A stretch of 9,762 nt of DNA, from the NCBI GenBank assembly GCA_013203085.1, contig JABMQX010000777.1, positions 1 to 9,762 on the forward strand, in the 5' to 3' direction. This DNA is from a bacterium. GTDB taxonomy: Bacteria > Auribacterota > JABMQX01. A model generated the notes under the pieces. It had not been told where the DNA came from, searched no databases, and saw only the letters and a program-made list of their open reading frames with translations. Below are positions 1-6,567 of this stretch, in pieces; position 1 is the stretch's first letter; each line of letters starts with the position of its first letter. Both the position numbers and the translations under genes were made by a program.

Positions 1-50
1 AGGCATGAGCTCACTTTGCCGCCGGAATCAGCCCCGAGCCGAGTTCCGTT

Positions 51-74
51 GTTGGCGAGTCGCGACTACGCAAC
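51..74. repeat. Imperfect palindrome over the DUF362 stop codon
   Basis: A perfect 10-base palindrome, AGTCGCGACT (58-67), overlaps the stop codon (66-68). Flanking arms GTT/AAC and GCG/CGC extend the symmetry to 24 bases, with one unpaired base on each side. As RNA it would form a roughly 9-pair stem with two bulges at the 3' end of the minus-strand message. No T-run follows, so it is not a standard intrinsic terminator. It could be an mRNA 3' end stem or chance. Confidence 0.35.
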
Positions 75-1172
75 CTGTGAGAAGTGGGGGTTTGTTGCCC
101 GGCGATTCAGGGCATGAGGCCCCTCTATCCACTTGTACTGCCGCTCGACGTTGTCGTGGGGGCGATACTTCCGAATGTGGTCCTCGACCCTTTCGCCCAA
201 GACTTCGATTTTGTTCAGGTCTCCCTGGCCGAGGCCTCTTTGGGCACTGAACGACAGGTATCCGATCTTGGCGAAGTCGAAGCCCATTAGCTCGACGGCA
301 ATGCGGTCGGCGGCGAGCCAATCAGCGCTTGCAACGGCGACTTTGTGATCCACGGGCGTTCCGCCCATTGGCCCGTTACGTTCCATTCCCTGGAATCCGT
401 CTATAACTGCAAGGTCCGGGTGCAACTTCTCGGCCAGCATGAAAATATTGTAGTTGATGCCCTCGTTTGCGCGGCCTCCGTGGATGATGGGTTTATCGTT
501 CTTCTTTCCACGTCCTCCTTGTCCCCACCGGAATCCGCGGTCTTTTATTGCGGCGCCGACGACGATGTTTTTCAAAGAGAGGGTAACCACGACGCGATCA
601 TGGGTCTTGAACACCGCCGAGGAAATGATATACGTGCCCGGGTCGAGCAGAAGCCGCGAGAAGCGGACCGGCCGGGGATAGAAACGTTCATCAATCACAG
701 AGCGGACAGTGAAGGGTTCCTCATCCAGGTCGAGAAACTTGACGTTGTACTTCTTCTTCAAGCGATAATAGCCATAGTTGCTGTATCCTTCTGCGGCAGG
801 GGATCCTCCGGGAGACTCCGCAATGATGATCTCATCCTTGACGACGGGTTTGAGGAATTCGAGGATACCTTCCAGGCAATCCGCGTGCGAGGCGCAAAGC
901 TGCGTGTTCGTGCCGACCATGTTCGGCTTAATCACGACCCTTTTCTTCTTCGCCAGTCCCTTCCTGATGTCGCCCTCGATCATTTTCAGGGCCTTGAAAA
1001 TGTTTTCGGCTCGTGTGTCTCCCTTCACGAGAGCTGCCCGGCTCCGAGCCCCTGACGACGCCGGCGCTGCGACACCTCTTGGAGCGTTCAAAGCCACAAT
1101 GCCACCCAGAACTCCGCAGGCGGTCGCTTTAAGAAAATCCCTCCGTGTGACGCTGTGTTGTCTCGACTTCAT
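66..1172 (-). CDS. Tat-exported DUF362 domain protein
   Basis: The 368-residue product begins with a twin-arginine signal: TRRDFLKA at residues 9-16, a hydrophobic stretch to about residue 28, and a plausible signal peptidase site near GVAA/APA (33-38). It is therefore probably exported folded. The body (about 78-330) looks like DUF362 (PF04015): KPN at 82-84, the TH/SLKN segment at 190-202, and ID-GF near 257-260. The biochemical role of the family is poorly defined. Many relatives carry ferredoxin-type clusters, but this one has only two cysteines after the signal (93 and 99), so no 4Fe-4S module is visible. The start is the ATG at 1172, because AGGAGG lies at 1183-1188, 10 bases upstream. 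A GTG two codons earlier would sit only 4 bases from that site, and a longer upstream reading would put 42 unrelated residues before the Tat motif. It lies 289 bases downstream of the HEAT gene on the same strand. Family assignment is good; function is unknown. Confidence 0.88.
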   Translation of the reverse strand: MKSRQHSVTRRDFLKATACGVLGGIVALNAPRGVAAPASSGARSRAALVKGDTRAENIFKALKMIEGDIRKGLAKKKRVVIKPNMVGTNTQLCASHADCLEGILEFLKPVVKDEIIIAESPGGSPAAEGYSNYGYYRLKKKYNVKFLDLDEEPFTVRSVIDERFYPRPVRFSRLLLDPGTYIISSAVFKTHDRVVVTLSLKNIVVGAAIKDRGFRWGQGGRGKKNDKPIIHGGRANEGINYNIFMLAEKLHPDLAVIDGFQGMERNGPMGGTPVDHKVAVASADWLAADRIAVELMGFDFAKIGYLSFSAQRGLGQGDLNKIEVLGERVEDHIRKYRPHDNVERQYKWIEGPHALNRRATNPHFSQVA

Positions 1173-1444
1173 TTCCACATGTCCTCCTCTATGTGCCTGC
1201 CGGTGACAGTTTCTACACAAAACTTGAAAGAAAGTACCGGGGGAATGCCTCGGCAAATGCACTATGCTCGATTTTCCAGCCCATTGTGGCGGAAACAAGA
1301 CTCGCTACGCGTCTTCCCACGGAACTTCTTTTGCCGACGCCAAGCGCTTTTCAATTCTATCGAGCGCCGATCTCATCTTCGCTCCCAGGCGAGAAACATG
1401 CGCCAGCCCGAAACGCTTTACTCCTGAAACATGCTCTGCTCCGC

Positions 1445-1459
1445 GCCCGGTTCCCGGGC
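1445..1459 (-). other. GC hairpin just after the HEAT gene stop
   Basis: On the minus strand the bases two positions past the TAG stop form GCCCGG-GAA-CCGGGC, a perfect 6-pair stem with a 3-base loop. No T-tract follows, so efficient intrinsic termination is not expected. It may protect the 3' end of the message or mark its boundary. The rest of the gap to the DUF362 gene (1173-1444) shows only that gene's ribosome-binding site; I see no convincing promoter there. Confidence 0.4.
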
Positions 1460-1461
1460 TA

Positions 1462-2559
1462 CTATCGCCCGGTGACCGCGCGCAAAAGCTGGCGGGCTCT
1501 GCTGCGGCATCGGGGGTCTTTCAGGAAATTCCGAAGTTCAGAAAGAGCCGATCTGTCGCCGAGAAGAGCCATGGCTCCGGTAACTTCGAGGAGCACGGGC
1601 GTGTCATAAGCCCGGTATCTCCCGCTGGAGATGTTGATTGTCCCCGATTCCACATAGTAGTACGCGCCCACGGTCTCCACGACTTTCCCCAGCGCCTTCT
1701 CGAACGGGACATTCCACATGTCGAGTCTGATGCTGTTGAGGTTACTCGGGTCGGAAGCAGACGTGTTGAGCATGAACAACACTTCGTCGTCCACCCTGAT
1801 GTCCACTCCGGCGGCCTTAGACAGCTTATCGAGAATGTCAACAAAATGGAGGAACTTGTAGCCGAGGTTCACCTTTTTCTTGAGCGTTTTCTGCACCTTT
1901 TCGTCTGCCAGGAGAACTGACTTGGGCGGTTGAGAGCGCTTCCGGTCGCGATGGAGTCGCTTCAGGGGATCGAGGGCAGAACGGTCACCGAGCATACCCA
2001 GGGCGCAGGCGGCGGCTCGCCGCACCCGTGGGCTTTCATCTCTCAGCCGAGGGATCAGCTTGGGCACAGATGACTTAAGACCGGCTCTGGCCATGGCAAG
2101 AATAGCGAGCTGGCGGACGATGGAATCACTGTCCTTGAGAACGCCCGCAACACCTTCTATTGCTTGTCGGGATTCGATGTTCCCGAGGGCGAAAACAGCC
2201 GCTCGCCTCACGCCATAGTCGGGGTCCTTGAGGGCTTCCAGAAACCGCTGCGCTTCCGACTCGAAATGGAGCAGACCGAGGGAAAAAATTGCTGCTCGCC
2301 TGACCGAAGCATCCTCATCGCGAATGAAGGGGACGAGGTCCTTGGAGTCCTCGCTGAACCGATAAGCGATGCTGTAAACCGCGTAGGCCCGCAGACGCGG
2401 GTTCGTGTCCTCGAGAAGTTTCCCGAGCTCCTCCCGGGAAGGTGTGCGAGAAGGAGATTCTGCCCCCGGGAGACCGGTCCCTAAGCAAAGCATAAAGCCA
2501 GTGAACACAACGGGGGCAATCCGTCTGAGCCCGGTCGCTTTGCCAATCCATCTGCCCAT
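1462..2559 (-). CDS. Exported HEAT-repeat protein with STN-like domain
   Basis: The 365-residue product starts with a Sec-type signal peptide: basic residues at 1-13, a hydrophobic core at about 14-30, and a likely cut after LPGA (33). Residues about 42-204 form roughly five HEAT-type repeats of about 31 residues, each with a recurring VRRAA-x-x-LG pattern (for example near 87-95, 117-126 and 179-189). A lysine-rich linker follows, then residues about 229-313 resemble the short N-terminal domain of secretins and TonB-dependent receptors (STN, PF07660): a VNLGYKF strand, a DILDKLSKAAGVDIRVDDEV helix-strand, VPFEKALGKVVETVGA, and a closing TINISSG strand. A last HEAT-like repeat lies at 327-361. 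HEAT repeats are usually protein-binding scaffolds, and STN domains sit in periplasmic parts of envelope machines, so a periplasmic adaptor role is inferred. The start is the ATG at 2559; AGGAGG at 2574-2579 is 14 bases away, a long spacing, but no nearer in-frame start exists. Confidence 0.82.
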   Translation of the reverse strand: MGRWIGKATGLRRIAPVVFTGFMLCLGTGLPGAESPSRTPSREELGKLLEDTNPRLRAYAVYSIAYRFSEDSKDLVPFIRDEDASVRRAAIFSLGLLHFESEAQRFLEALKDPDYGVRRAAVFALGNIESRQAIEGVAGVLKDSDSIVRQLAILAMARAGLKSSVPKLIPRLRDESPRVRRAAACALGMLGDRSALDPLKRLHRDRKRSQPPKSVLLADEKVQKTLKKKVNLGYKFLHFVDILDKLSKAAGVDIRVDDEVLFMLNTSASDPSNLNSIRLDMWNVPFEKALGKVVETVGAYYYVESGTINISSGRYRAYDTPVLLEVTGAMALLGDRSALSELRNFLKDPRCRSRARQLLRAVTGR

Positions 2560-2996
2560 GGTAGAACCGCTTTCCTCCTTGTCTTTTCCTTCTCAGCCTT
2601 TCGGCGAAGGGCATTCTGCCCCTTTCACCCAGGGTAAATCGCGCGAACTCCGGTCCGGATGCCTTTCGGAGACGCCCTGCACAATAACATAGAGTCTTTC
2701 GCCAGCCCAACCTTTTTGTTGGGTGCGGCTGCGTTTGGGGGGCGTGTTGGGCGGAGTTCGTCAGTGCTCTGTTTCATAAGTTCGCTCATGTGCTTATTTT
2801 TTGACGAGATAACAGGATAGAAGGGATTTTTGAAATCATGTTTGTTCGTGTCACCAGGTCTTTGGTCTTTCGCTTCCACAGCCGGGCCGGGAACCCCCAA
2901 ATATGTGCATTTTATGCCCATAGTGACTATTCAGGCAGCATAGCCGTTGAGAATGGGGATTTCAAGGGAGGCAGAAGAAACGTGCAGTTTTTTTGC
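2560..2996. other. Divergent intergenic region with HEAT-gene leader
   Basis: I find no supportable gene here. The left part is the minus-strand leader of the HEAT gene. Read on that strand it has several small hairpins: a CTCCG/CGGAG stem (about 2652-2675), GGGCA-GAA-TGCCC (2609-2621), and GCC-GAAA-GGC with a GNRA loop (2596-2605), then the AGGAGG site. Nothing matches a riboswitch consensus I know. Further right is CCCAAC/GTTGGG (2706-2723), a 6-pair hairpin with a T-rich loop, and then an AT-richer stretch. A T7 run at 2988-2994 lies just before the rnhC promoter. I could not identify a good promoter for the HEAT gene. Confidence 0.5.
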
Positions 2997-3025
2997 TTGA
3001 CAGGCCTTGTGGCCACCTTTATTAT
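2997..3025 (+). promoter_or_regulatory. Strong sigma-70-type promoter facing rnhC
   Basis: TTGACA (2997-3002, perfect) is separated by exactly 17 bases from TATTAT (3020-3025, 5 of 6 matches to TATAAT). A run of seven T lies just upstream of the -35. The spacer contains GGCC-TTGT-GGCC (3003-3014), a short inverted repeat that could be an operator half-site pair or chance. Initiation is expected near 3031-3033. The only gene downstream in the same direction is rnhC, followed by recG. Confidence 0.75.
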
Positions 3026-3031
3026 CTGGTG

Positions 3032-3171
3032 TGTTTGGCTTCCGGAGATAAGGGTTCGCTTGCAATATCGGAACTCCCCACAAGCACAAGTAGTATAGTT
3101 GTCTCGAATGGGCCAAGTGTGCTATGCATGCGAAGGGTCCCTTGGGGACTGGACACCCGCGCAGGATGGCC
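3032..3171 (+). other. Long, possibly structured rnhC leader
   Basis: Between the predicted transcription start and the rnhC start lie about 140 bases that can pair in several ways. TTCC (3040-3043) and GATA (3047-3050) can pair with GGAA and TATC (3066-3073). GTCCC-TTG-GGGAC (3137-3149) is a tight hairpin. GCATG (3126-3130) can pair with CATGC (3171-3175), across the proposed start region. TTGGCTT (3035-3041) can pair with the region of AAGCCGG (3183-3189), closing the whole leader. No known riboswitch or 6S RNA consensus was recognised, so structure and regulation are inference. Confidence 0.35.
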
Positions 3172-4158
3172 ATGCGTCACGTAAGCCGGATTCCAGAGAT
3201 GTCCAACCTAACTCTTCCGCTGGAACGGAAAAAGCCGCCATACCCCCCGCATGTTGTCAATAACTACATTTGCACCCTCGACAAAGAAAAGATTGCTCAG
3301 CTCCGCGCCTATCTCCGAGGGAGAGGTTACGTTTTCAGGGACGTGAAGTTCGCCTATTTTGGGGCTTCCGGAGACAACGTTAACATCACCTGCTATACAA
3401 ATGGCCGCCTTCTCATTCAGGGAAAAGGCACTGCCGATTTCGTCCGCTACTACCTCGAACCTGAGTTGCTTCGGGAGATACGCTTCGGCTACGAATACCT
3501 TATTCACGAGGGCCTTTCCGGGGAGGAAAGAATCGGCGTTGATGAGAGCGGAAAAGGGGATTACTTCGGGCCTCTCGTCATAGCGGGTGTACATGCGGAC
3601 AAGACCAATCTCAAAGAGCTTTACGACCTCAAGGTTGAGGATAGCAAGCGAATCTCCGACCGAAAGGCTTTGAGGTTGATGCCCATTATTTGCTCCAAAT
3701 TCAAGAATTCAGTGGTCATCATCGGCCCTGAGAAATACAACATGCTGTACGATAAGATGAGCAATCTGAACCGCATCCTCGCCTGGGGCCACGCGAGAGT
3801 CGTAGAGAACCTCCTGTCCAAAGTCAACTGCAAAAAGGTCATCGTGGACCAGTTTGCCAACAAGTCGGCGCTCCGCAACGCTCTGATGAAAAAGGGCCGA
3901 AGAATCGAGCTACAGCAAATGCCGGAAGCCGAGCGGGATATCGTGGTGGCGGCCGCGTCTGTGGTCGCCAGGGGCAAGTTCCTCGCCAGGCTGCAACGCC
4001 TTGCCGATCACTTCAAGACGGAACTTCCAAAGGGCGCCTCCAAGAGGGTCATCGGAGCCGGGAAACTTTTCATCGAGACGAAGGGAATTCAGCAGCTCAC
4101 CAAAGTCGCTAAACTCCACTTCGTCACAACACAGAAGATACTGGAGATAGAAAAGTAA
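3172..4158 (+). CDS. rnhC: Ribonuclease HIII
   Basis: RNase HIII cleaves the RNA strand of RNA:DNA hybrids in the cytoplasm. An N-terminal TATA-binding-protein-like region (about 27-105; compare DUF3378) precedes the catalytic RNase H2-like fold. The signature GVDESGKGDYFGPLVIAG spans 122-139, with the catalytic Asp-Glu pair at 124-125. DSK follows at 157-159, Asp at 226 in VIVDQFA, and Asp at 256 in ERDIVVAAASVVAR. This spacing matches the DEDD set I recall for Geobacillus RNase HIII. LPKGAS (about 285-290) is also typical. The 328-residue length fits the family (about 300-320). The start is uncertain. ATG 3172 has AGGA 5 bases upstream; ATG 3199 (319 residues) keeps every domain but has a weaker site; ATG 3124 has none. 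recG follows after 198 bases. Confidence 0.93.
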   Translation: MRHVSRIPEMSNLTLPLERKKPPYPPHVVNNYICTLDKEKIAQLRAYLRGRGYVFRDVKFAYFGASGDNVNITCYTNGRLLIQGKGTADFVRYYLEPELLREIRFGYEYLIHEGLSGEERIGVDESGKGDYFGPLVIAGVHADKTNLKELYDLKVEDSKRISDRKALRLMPIICSKFKNSVVIIGPEKYNMLYDKMSNLNRILAWGHARVVENLLSKVNCKKVIVDQFANKSALRNALMKKGRRIELQQMPEAERDIVVAAASVVARGKFLARLQRLADHFKTELPKGASKRVIGAGKLFIETKGIQQLTKVAKLHFVTTQKILEIEK

Positions 4159-4356
4159 TTGCGAGGACTCCTTCTCTCAGAGAATTTCCCGATCACCTTC
4201 GCCTCGACGCCAGCGACTTTCACCCGAGACCGCATTTTCCAAGTGCGCTTCGCCGCAGTTCTCACCTCCCGGGACTCTTGATTCCGGGCGAACAAGAGCG
4301 ACACCTTCCGCGTACACAGAACGGCCCCTGACGCGAACACCGACTGCACACTCGTC

Positions 4357-6432
4357 ATGACAGACCTGCAGAACATATCCATAGGTGTCGTCAAAGGCAT
4401 TGGCCCTGCCCGAAAGGAGCTTTTCGCCAGACTGGGCATCCATAATGTCGCCGACGCGCTTCGTTACTTCCCCAGAGCATACAGCGACAGACGCCGGGTT
4501 ACCCAGGTCGTTGAGATTGAGGGCGAAACCTCAGCCCTTATCGTCGGCAGCGTCACCTCCGTCACCTTCAGAAAGCCCTCTTGGAGAAACTCCGTTCTCA
4601 CCATCAACGTCTCAGATGGCACGGGTGACATCGACGCCTTATGGTTCAATCAACCCTATCTCAGGAGTAAATTCAGGAAGGGGCAACGGCTCGCCCTTTT
4701 CGGAAACATCAACATCACCCAGACGGGCCGGCGTCAGATGCCCAATCCTGAAGTCGATTTCTTCTCCGGAGGAAAATCTCCTTCGCCGCACCTGTTTCGC
4801 ATCGTCCCCATCTACCCTGCCACTGAGGATCTCAGCCAGCACATCATCAGAAAAATGATGGACAGCATCGTCGAGCAGTTTGCCGATCGTCCCGCCGAGT
4901 ACCTTCCTTCTGCCACATGCGACAGATTTCAACTTCTTTCCCTACCCCAGGCCCTCCGCAACATTCACTTCCCAAAAAGCTGGCCCATGCTTGAGGAGGC
5001 GAGAAGAAGATTGATATTTCAGGAGTTTTTCCTGTTGCAGATGGGCACGGCTCTCAGAAGGAAATTTGTCAATACGACGAAAAAGGCACGGCCCCGCGTA
5101 TCCTCACGAGCCAGCGAGCGGGCTGAGCGTTTCCTTTCCCGTCTTCCCTTCTCTCCGACGTCTGCGCAGAGGCGGGCTATCGAAGAAATACGGCGAGACC
5201 TTTCCTGTGCCCGACCGATGAACCGCCTCGTTCACGGAGATGTCGGATGCGGCAAAACCATTGTCGCTGTCTGGGCGATTCTCCGGACCATCGCCACCGG
5301 ATACCAGGCTTCTCTCATGGCGCCCACGGAGCTTCTCGCCAGACAGCATTACGCCGAAATCTCGAATCTGCTTGGGGACGATGATTGCAGAACCTTGCTC
5401 CTTGTCGGCTCAGCCGTCTCCAAGAAAAGCCTTTATCGCGATATTGCCGACGGCCGAACAGACCTCGTCATCGGCACCCAAGCGATTATCCAGGAAAAAG
5501 TGCAGTTCAAGCGCCTCGGACTCGTCGTCATTGATGAACAGCACAGGTTTGGGGTACTTCAGCGACTCAGGCTTTTCGAAAAGGGGGACCACCCGGATGT
5601 CCTCGTCCTCAGCGCCACGCCCATCCCGCGAACGCTCTGCCAAACGCTTTACGGCGATATGGATATTTCTGTTATTGACGAAATGCCACCGGGAAGATTG
5701 CCCGTCCAAACAAAATGCCTCCCTTTCTGCGAGCTGGGCGACGCGTACGAACGTCTCCGAACGATCGTTCGTTCCGGGAATCGCGCTTACGTGGTTTGCC
5801 CGACCATAGAGGAAAAGGAAGACTCCGAAAAAATCTCCGCCGTCGAAACACACCGCAACCTCGCCAGAGATGTTTTCCCCGACATGCGTGTAGGGCTTCT
5901 TCACGGGGCTATGGACCCGCGAGAAAAGGAGGAAATCATCCGGGAATTCAGAAGAGGGCTCCTCGATATCTTAGTGACTACGACGGTCATTGAGATCGGG
6001 ATTGACATCCCCGACGCCGGCGCCATTCTCATCACAAACGGGGAGTGCTTCGGGCTCGCGCAGCTTCACCAGATGCGAGGGAGGGTTGGGCGAGGAGGTC
6101 AGCAGGGATATTGCTTTGTCATTGCTCACCCCAAAACCGATGTCGCAAAGGAAAGGCTGGGGATTTTCGAGCGAACAAGCGACGGTTTCGAGATAGCCAG
6201 AGAAGACCTGAAACTCCGAGGCGTCGGAGAGTTCTTCGGCACTCGCCAGCACGGCCTTCCGGAGGTTGGCATCGGCAACATCTTCGAAAACCGGGACATG
6301 ATGCGACTCGCCAGGGAAGAAGCCTTCTCCATCGTCAACGGGGATGTTCCCCTCACCCCGGAACAAAGAGAAGCCCTCACGCGGGAACTGGCGAAATCGT
6401 ACGGGGATAGGCTGCGCCTCGGTTTTGTTTGA
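4357..6432 (+). CDS. recG: ATP-dependent DNA helicase RecG
   Basis: RecG is a superfamily 2 double-strand DNA translocase that reverses stalled forks, moves Holliday junctions and dissolves R-loops. The 691-residue length is normal. Helix-hairpin-helix-like VVKGIGPARKELFARLGI (11-28) opens the wedge region, followed by an OB-fold (about 55-140) with DGTGDIDALWFNQP. Helicase motifs appear in order: Q-like FSPTSAQRRAI (266-275), Walker A GDVGCGKT (294-301), APTELLA (322-328), DEQHRFG (393-399), SATPIPRT (419-426), HGAMD (516-520), TTTVIEIGIDIP (541-552), and QMRGRVGRG (572-580). The TRG segment DLKLRGVGEFFGTRQHG (617-633) is diagnostic. No ribosome-binding site is visible before ATG 4357, but it is the only in-frame start after an upstream TGA, and it matches the family's start. 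The 198 bases after rnhC show no terminator or clear gene, so shared transcription is likely. Confidence 0.97.
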   Translation: MTDLQNISIGVVKGIGPARKELFARLGIHNVADALRYFPRAYSDRRRVTQVVEIEGETSALIVGSVTSVTFRKPSWRNSVLTINVSDGTGDIDALWFNQPYLRSKFRKGQRLALFGNINITQTGRRQMPNPEVDFFSGGKSPSPHLFRIVPIYPATEDLSQHIIRKMMDSIVEQFADRPAEYLPSATCDRFQLLSLPQALRNIHFPKSWPMLEEARRRLIFQEFFLLQMGTALRRKFVNTTKKARPRVSSRASERAERFLSRLPFSPTSAQRRAIEEIRRDLSCARPMNRLVHGDVGCGKTIVAVWAILRTIATGYQASLMAPTELLARQHYAEISNLLGDDDCRTLLLVGSAVSKKSLYRDIADGRTDLVIGTQAIIQEKVQFKRLGLVVIDEQHRFGVLQRLRLFEKGDHPDVLVLSATPIPRTLCQTLYGDMDISVIDEMPPGRLPVQTKCLPFCELGDAYERLRTIVRSGNRAYVVCPTIEEKEDSEKISAVETHRNLARDVFPDMRVGLLHGAMDPREKEEIIREFRRGLLDILVTTTVIEIGIDIPDAGAILITNGECFGLAQLHQMRGRVGRGGQQGYCFVIAHPKTDVAKERLGIFERTSDGFEIAREDLKLRGVGEFFGTRQHGLPEVGIGNIFENRDMMRLAREEAFSIVNGDVPLTPEQREALTRELAKSYGDRLRLGFV

Positions 6433-6435
6433 CAT

Positions 6436-6463
6436 GGGGACGAGCGCCCGCTATCCTCGCCCC
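6436..6463 (+). other. Hairpin after recG
   Basis: GGGG-A-CGAG (6436-6444) pairs with CTCGCCCC (6456-6463), leaving one bulged A and an 11-base loop, directly after the recG stop. No T-run follows, so it is at best a weak terminator or a 3' end stem. The remaining bases to the symporter start hold a TATAAG at 6521-6526 that could be a -10 element, but there is no -35 at the right distance. Confidence 0.3.
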
Positions 6464-6567
6464 AGGCTTTCCGCTGATGCAATTTGAAGGAAACCGCCGT
6501 GAGCCAAACATGAGCGCACATATAAGCACGCCTAACCGCCAGTTTCCGCCACGCAGGTTCCGCGAGA

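Noticed and set aside
345..1055. Plus-strand open frame of 236 codons over the DUF362 gene
   Set aside because: It is antisense to the recognisable DUF362 domain and has no ribosome-binding site.
2560..2640. CTGAGA in a hairpin context, as in TPP riboswitches
   Set aside because: The second conserved segment (ACCTGAT and the following pyrophosphate-binding part) is absent.
2705..2752. GCCCAAC ... GTTGGGC resembling the outer boxes of an integron attC site
   Set aside because: Only the 7-base outer boxes fit. The 48-base span is shorter than known attC sites, there are no paired inner boxes, and no integrase or cassette is nearby.
2625..2921. Minus-strand open frame upstream of the HEAT gene
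   Set aside because: It has no ribosome-binding site, its composition is low-quality, and it runs into the structured HEAT-gene leader.
3032..3200. Possible 6S RNA
   Set aside because: A long-range closing stem is possible, but I could not draw the central bubble with its conserved flanking G-C pairs, and the region runs straight into rnhC without a terminator.
4089..4439. Minus-strand open frame of 116 codons with a basic, protein-like middle part
   Set aside because: It overlaps the conserved ends of rnhC and recG on the opposite strand, has no ribosome-binding site, and I recognise no family. It is most likely a shadow frame.
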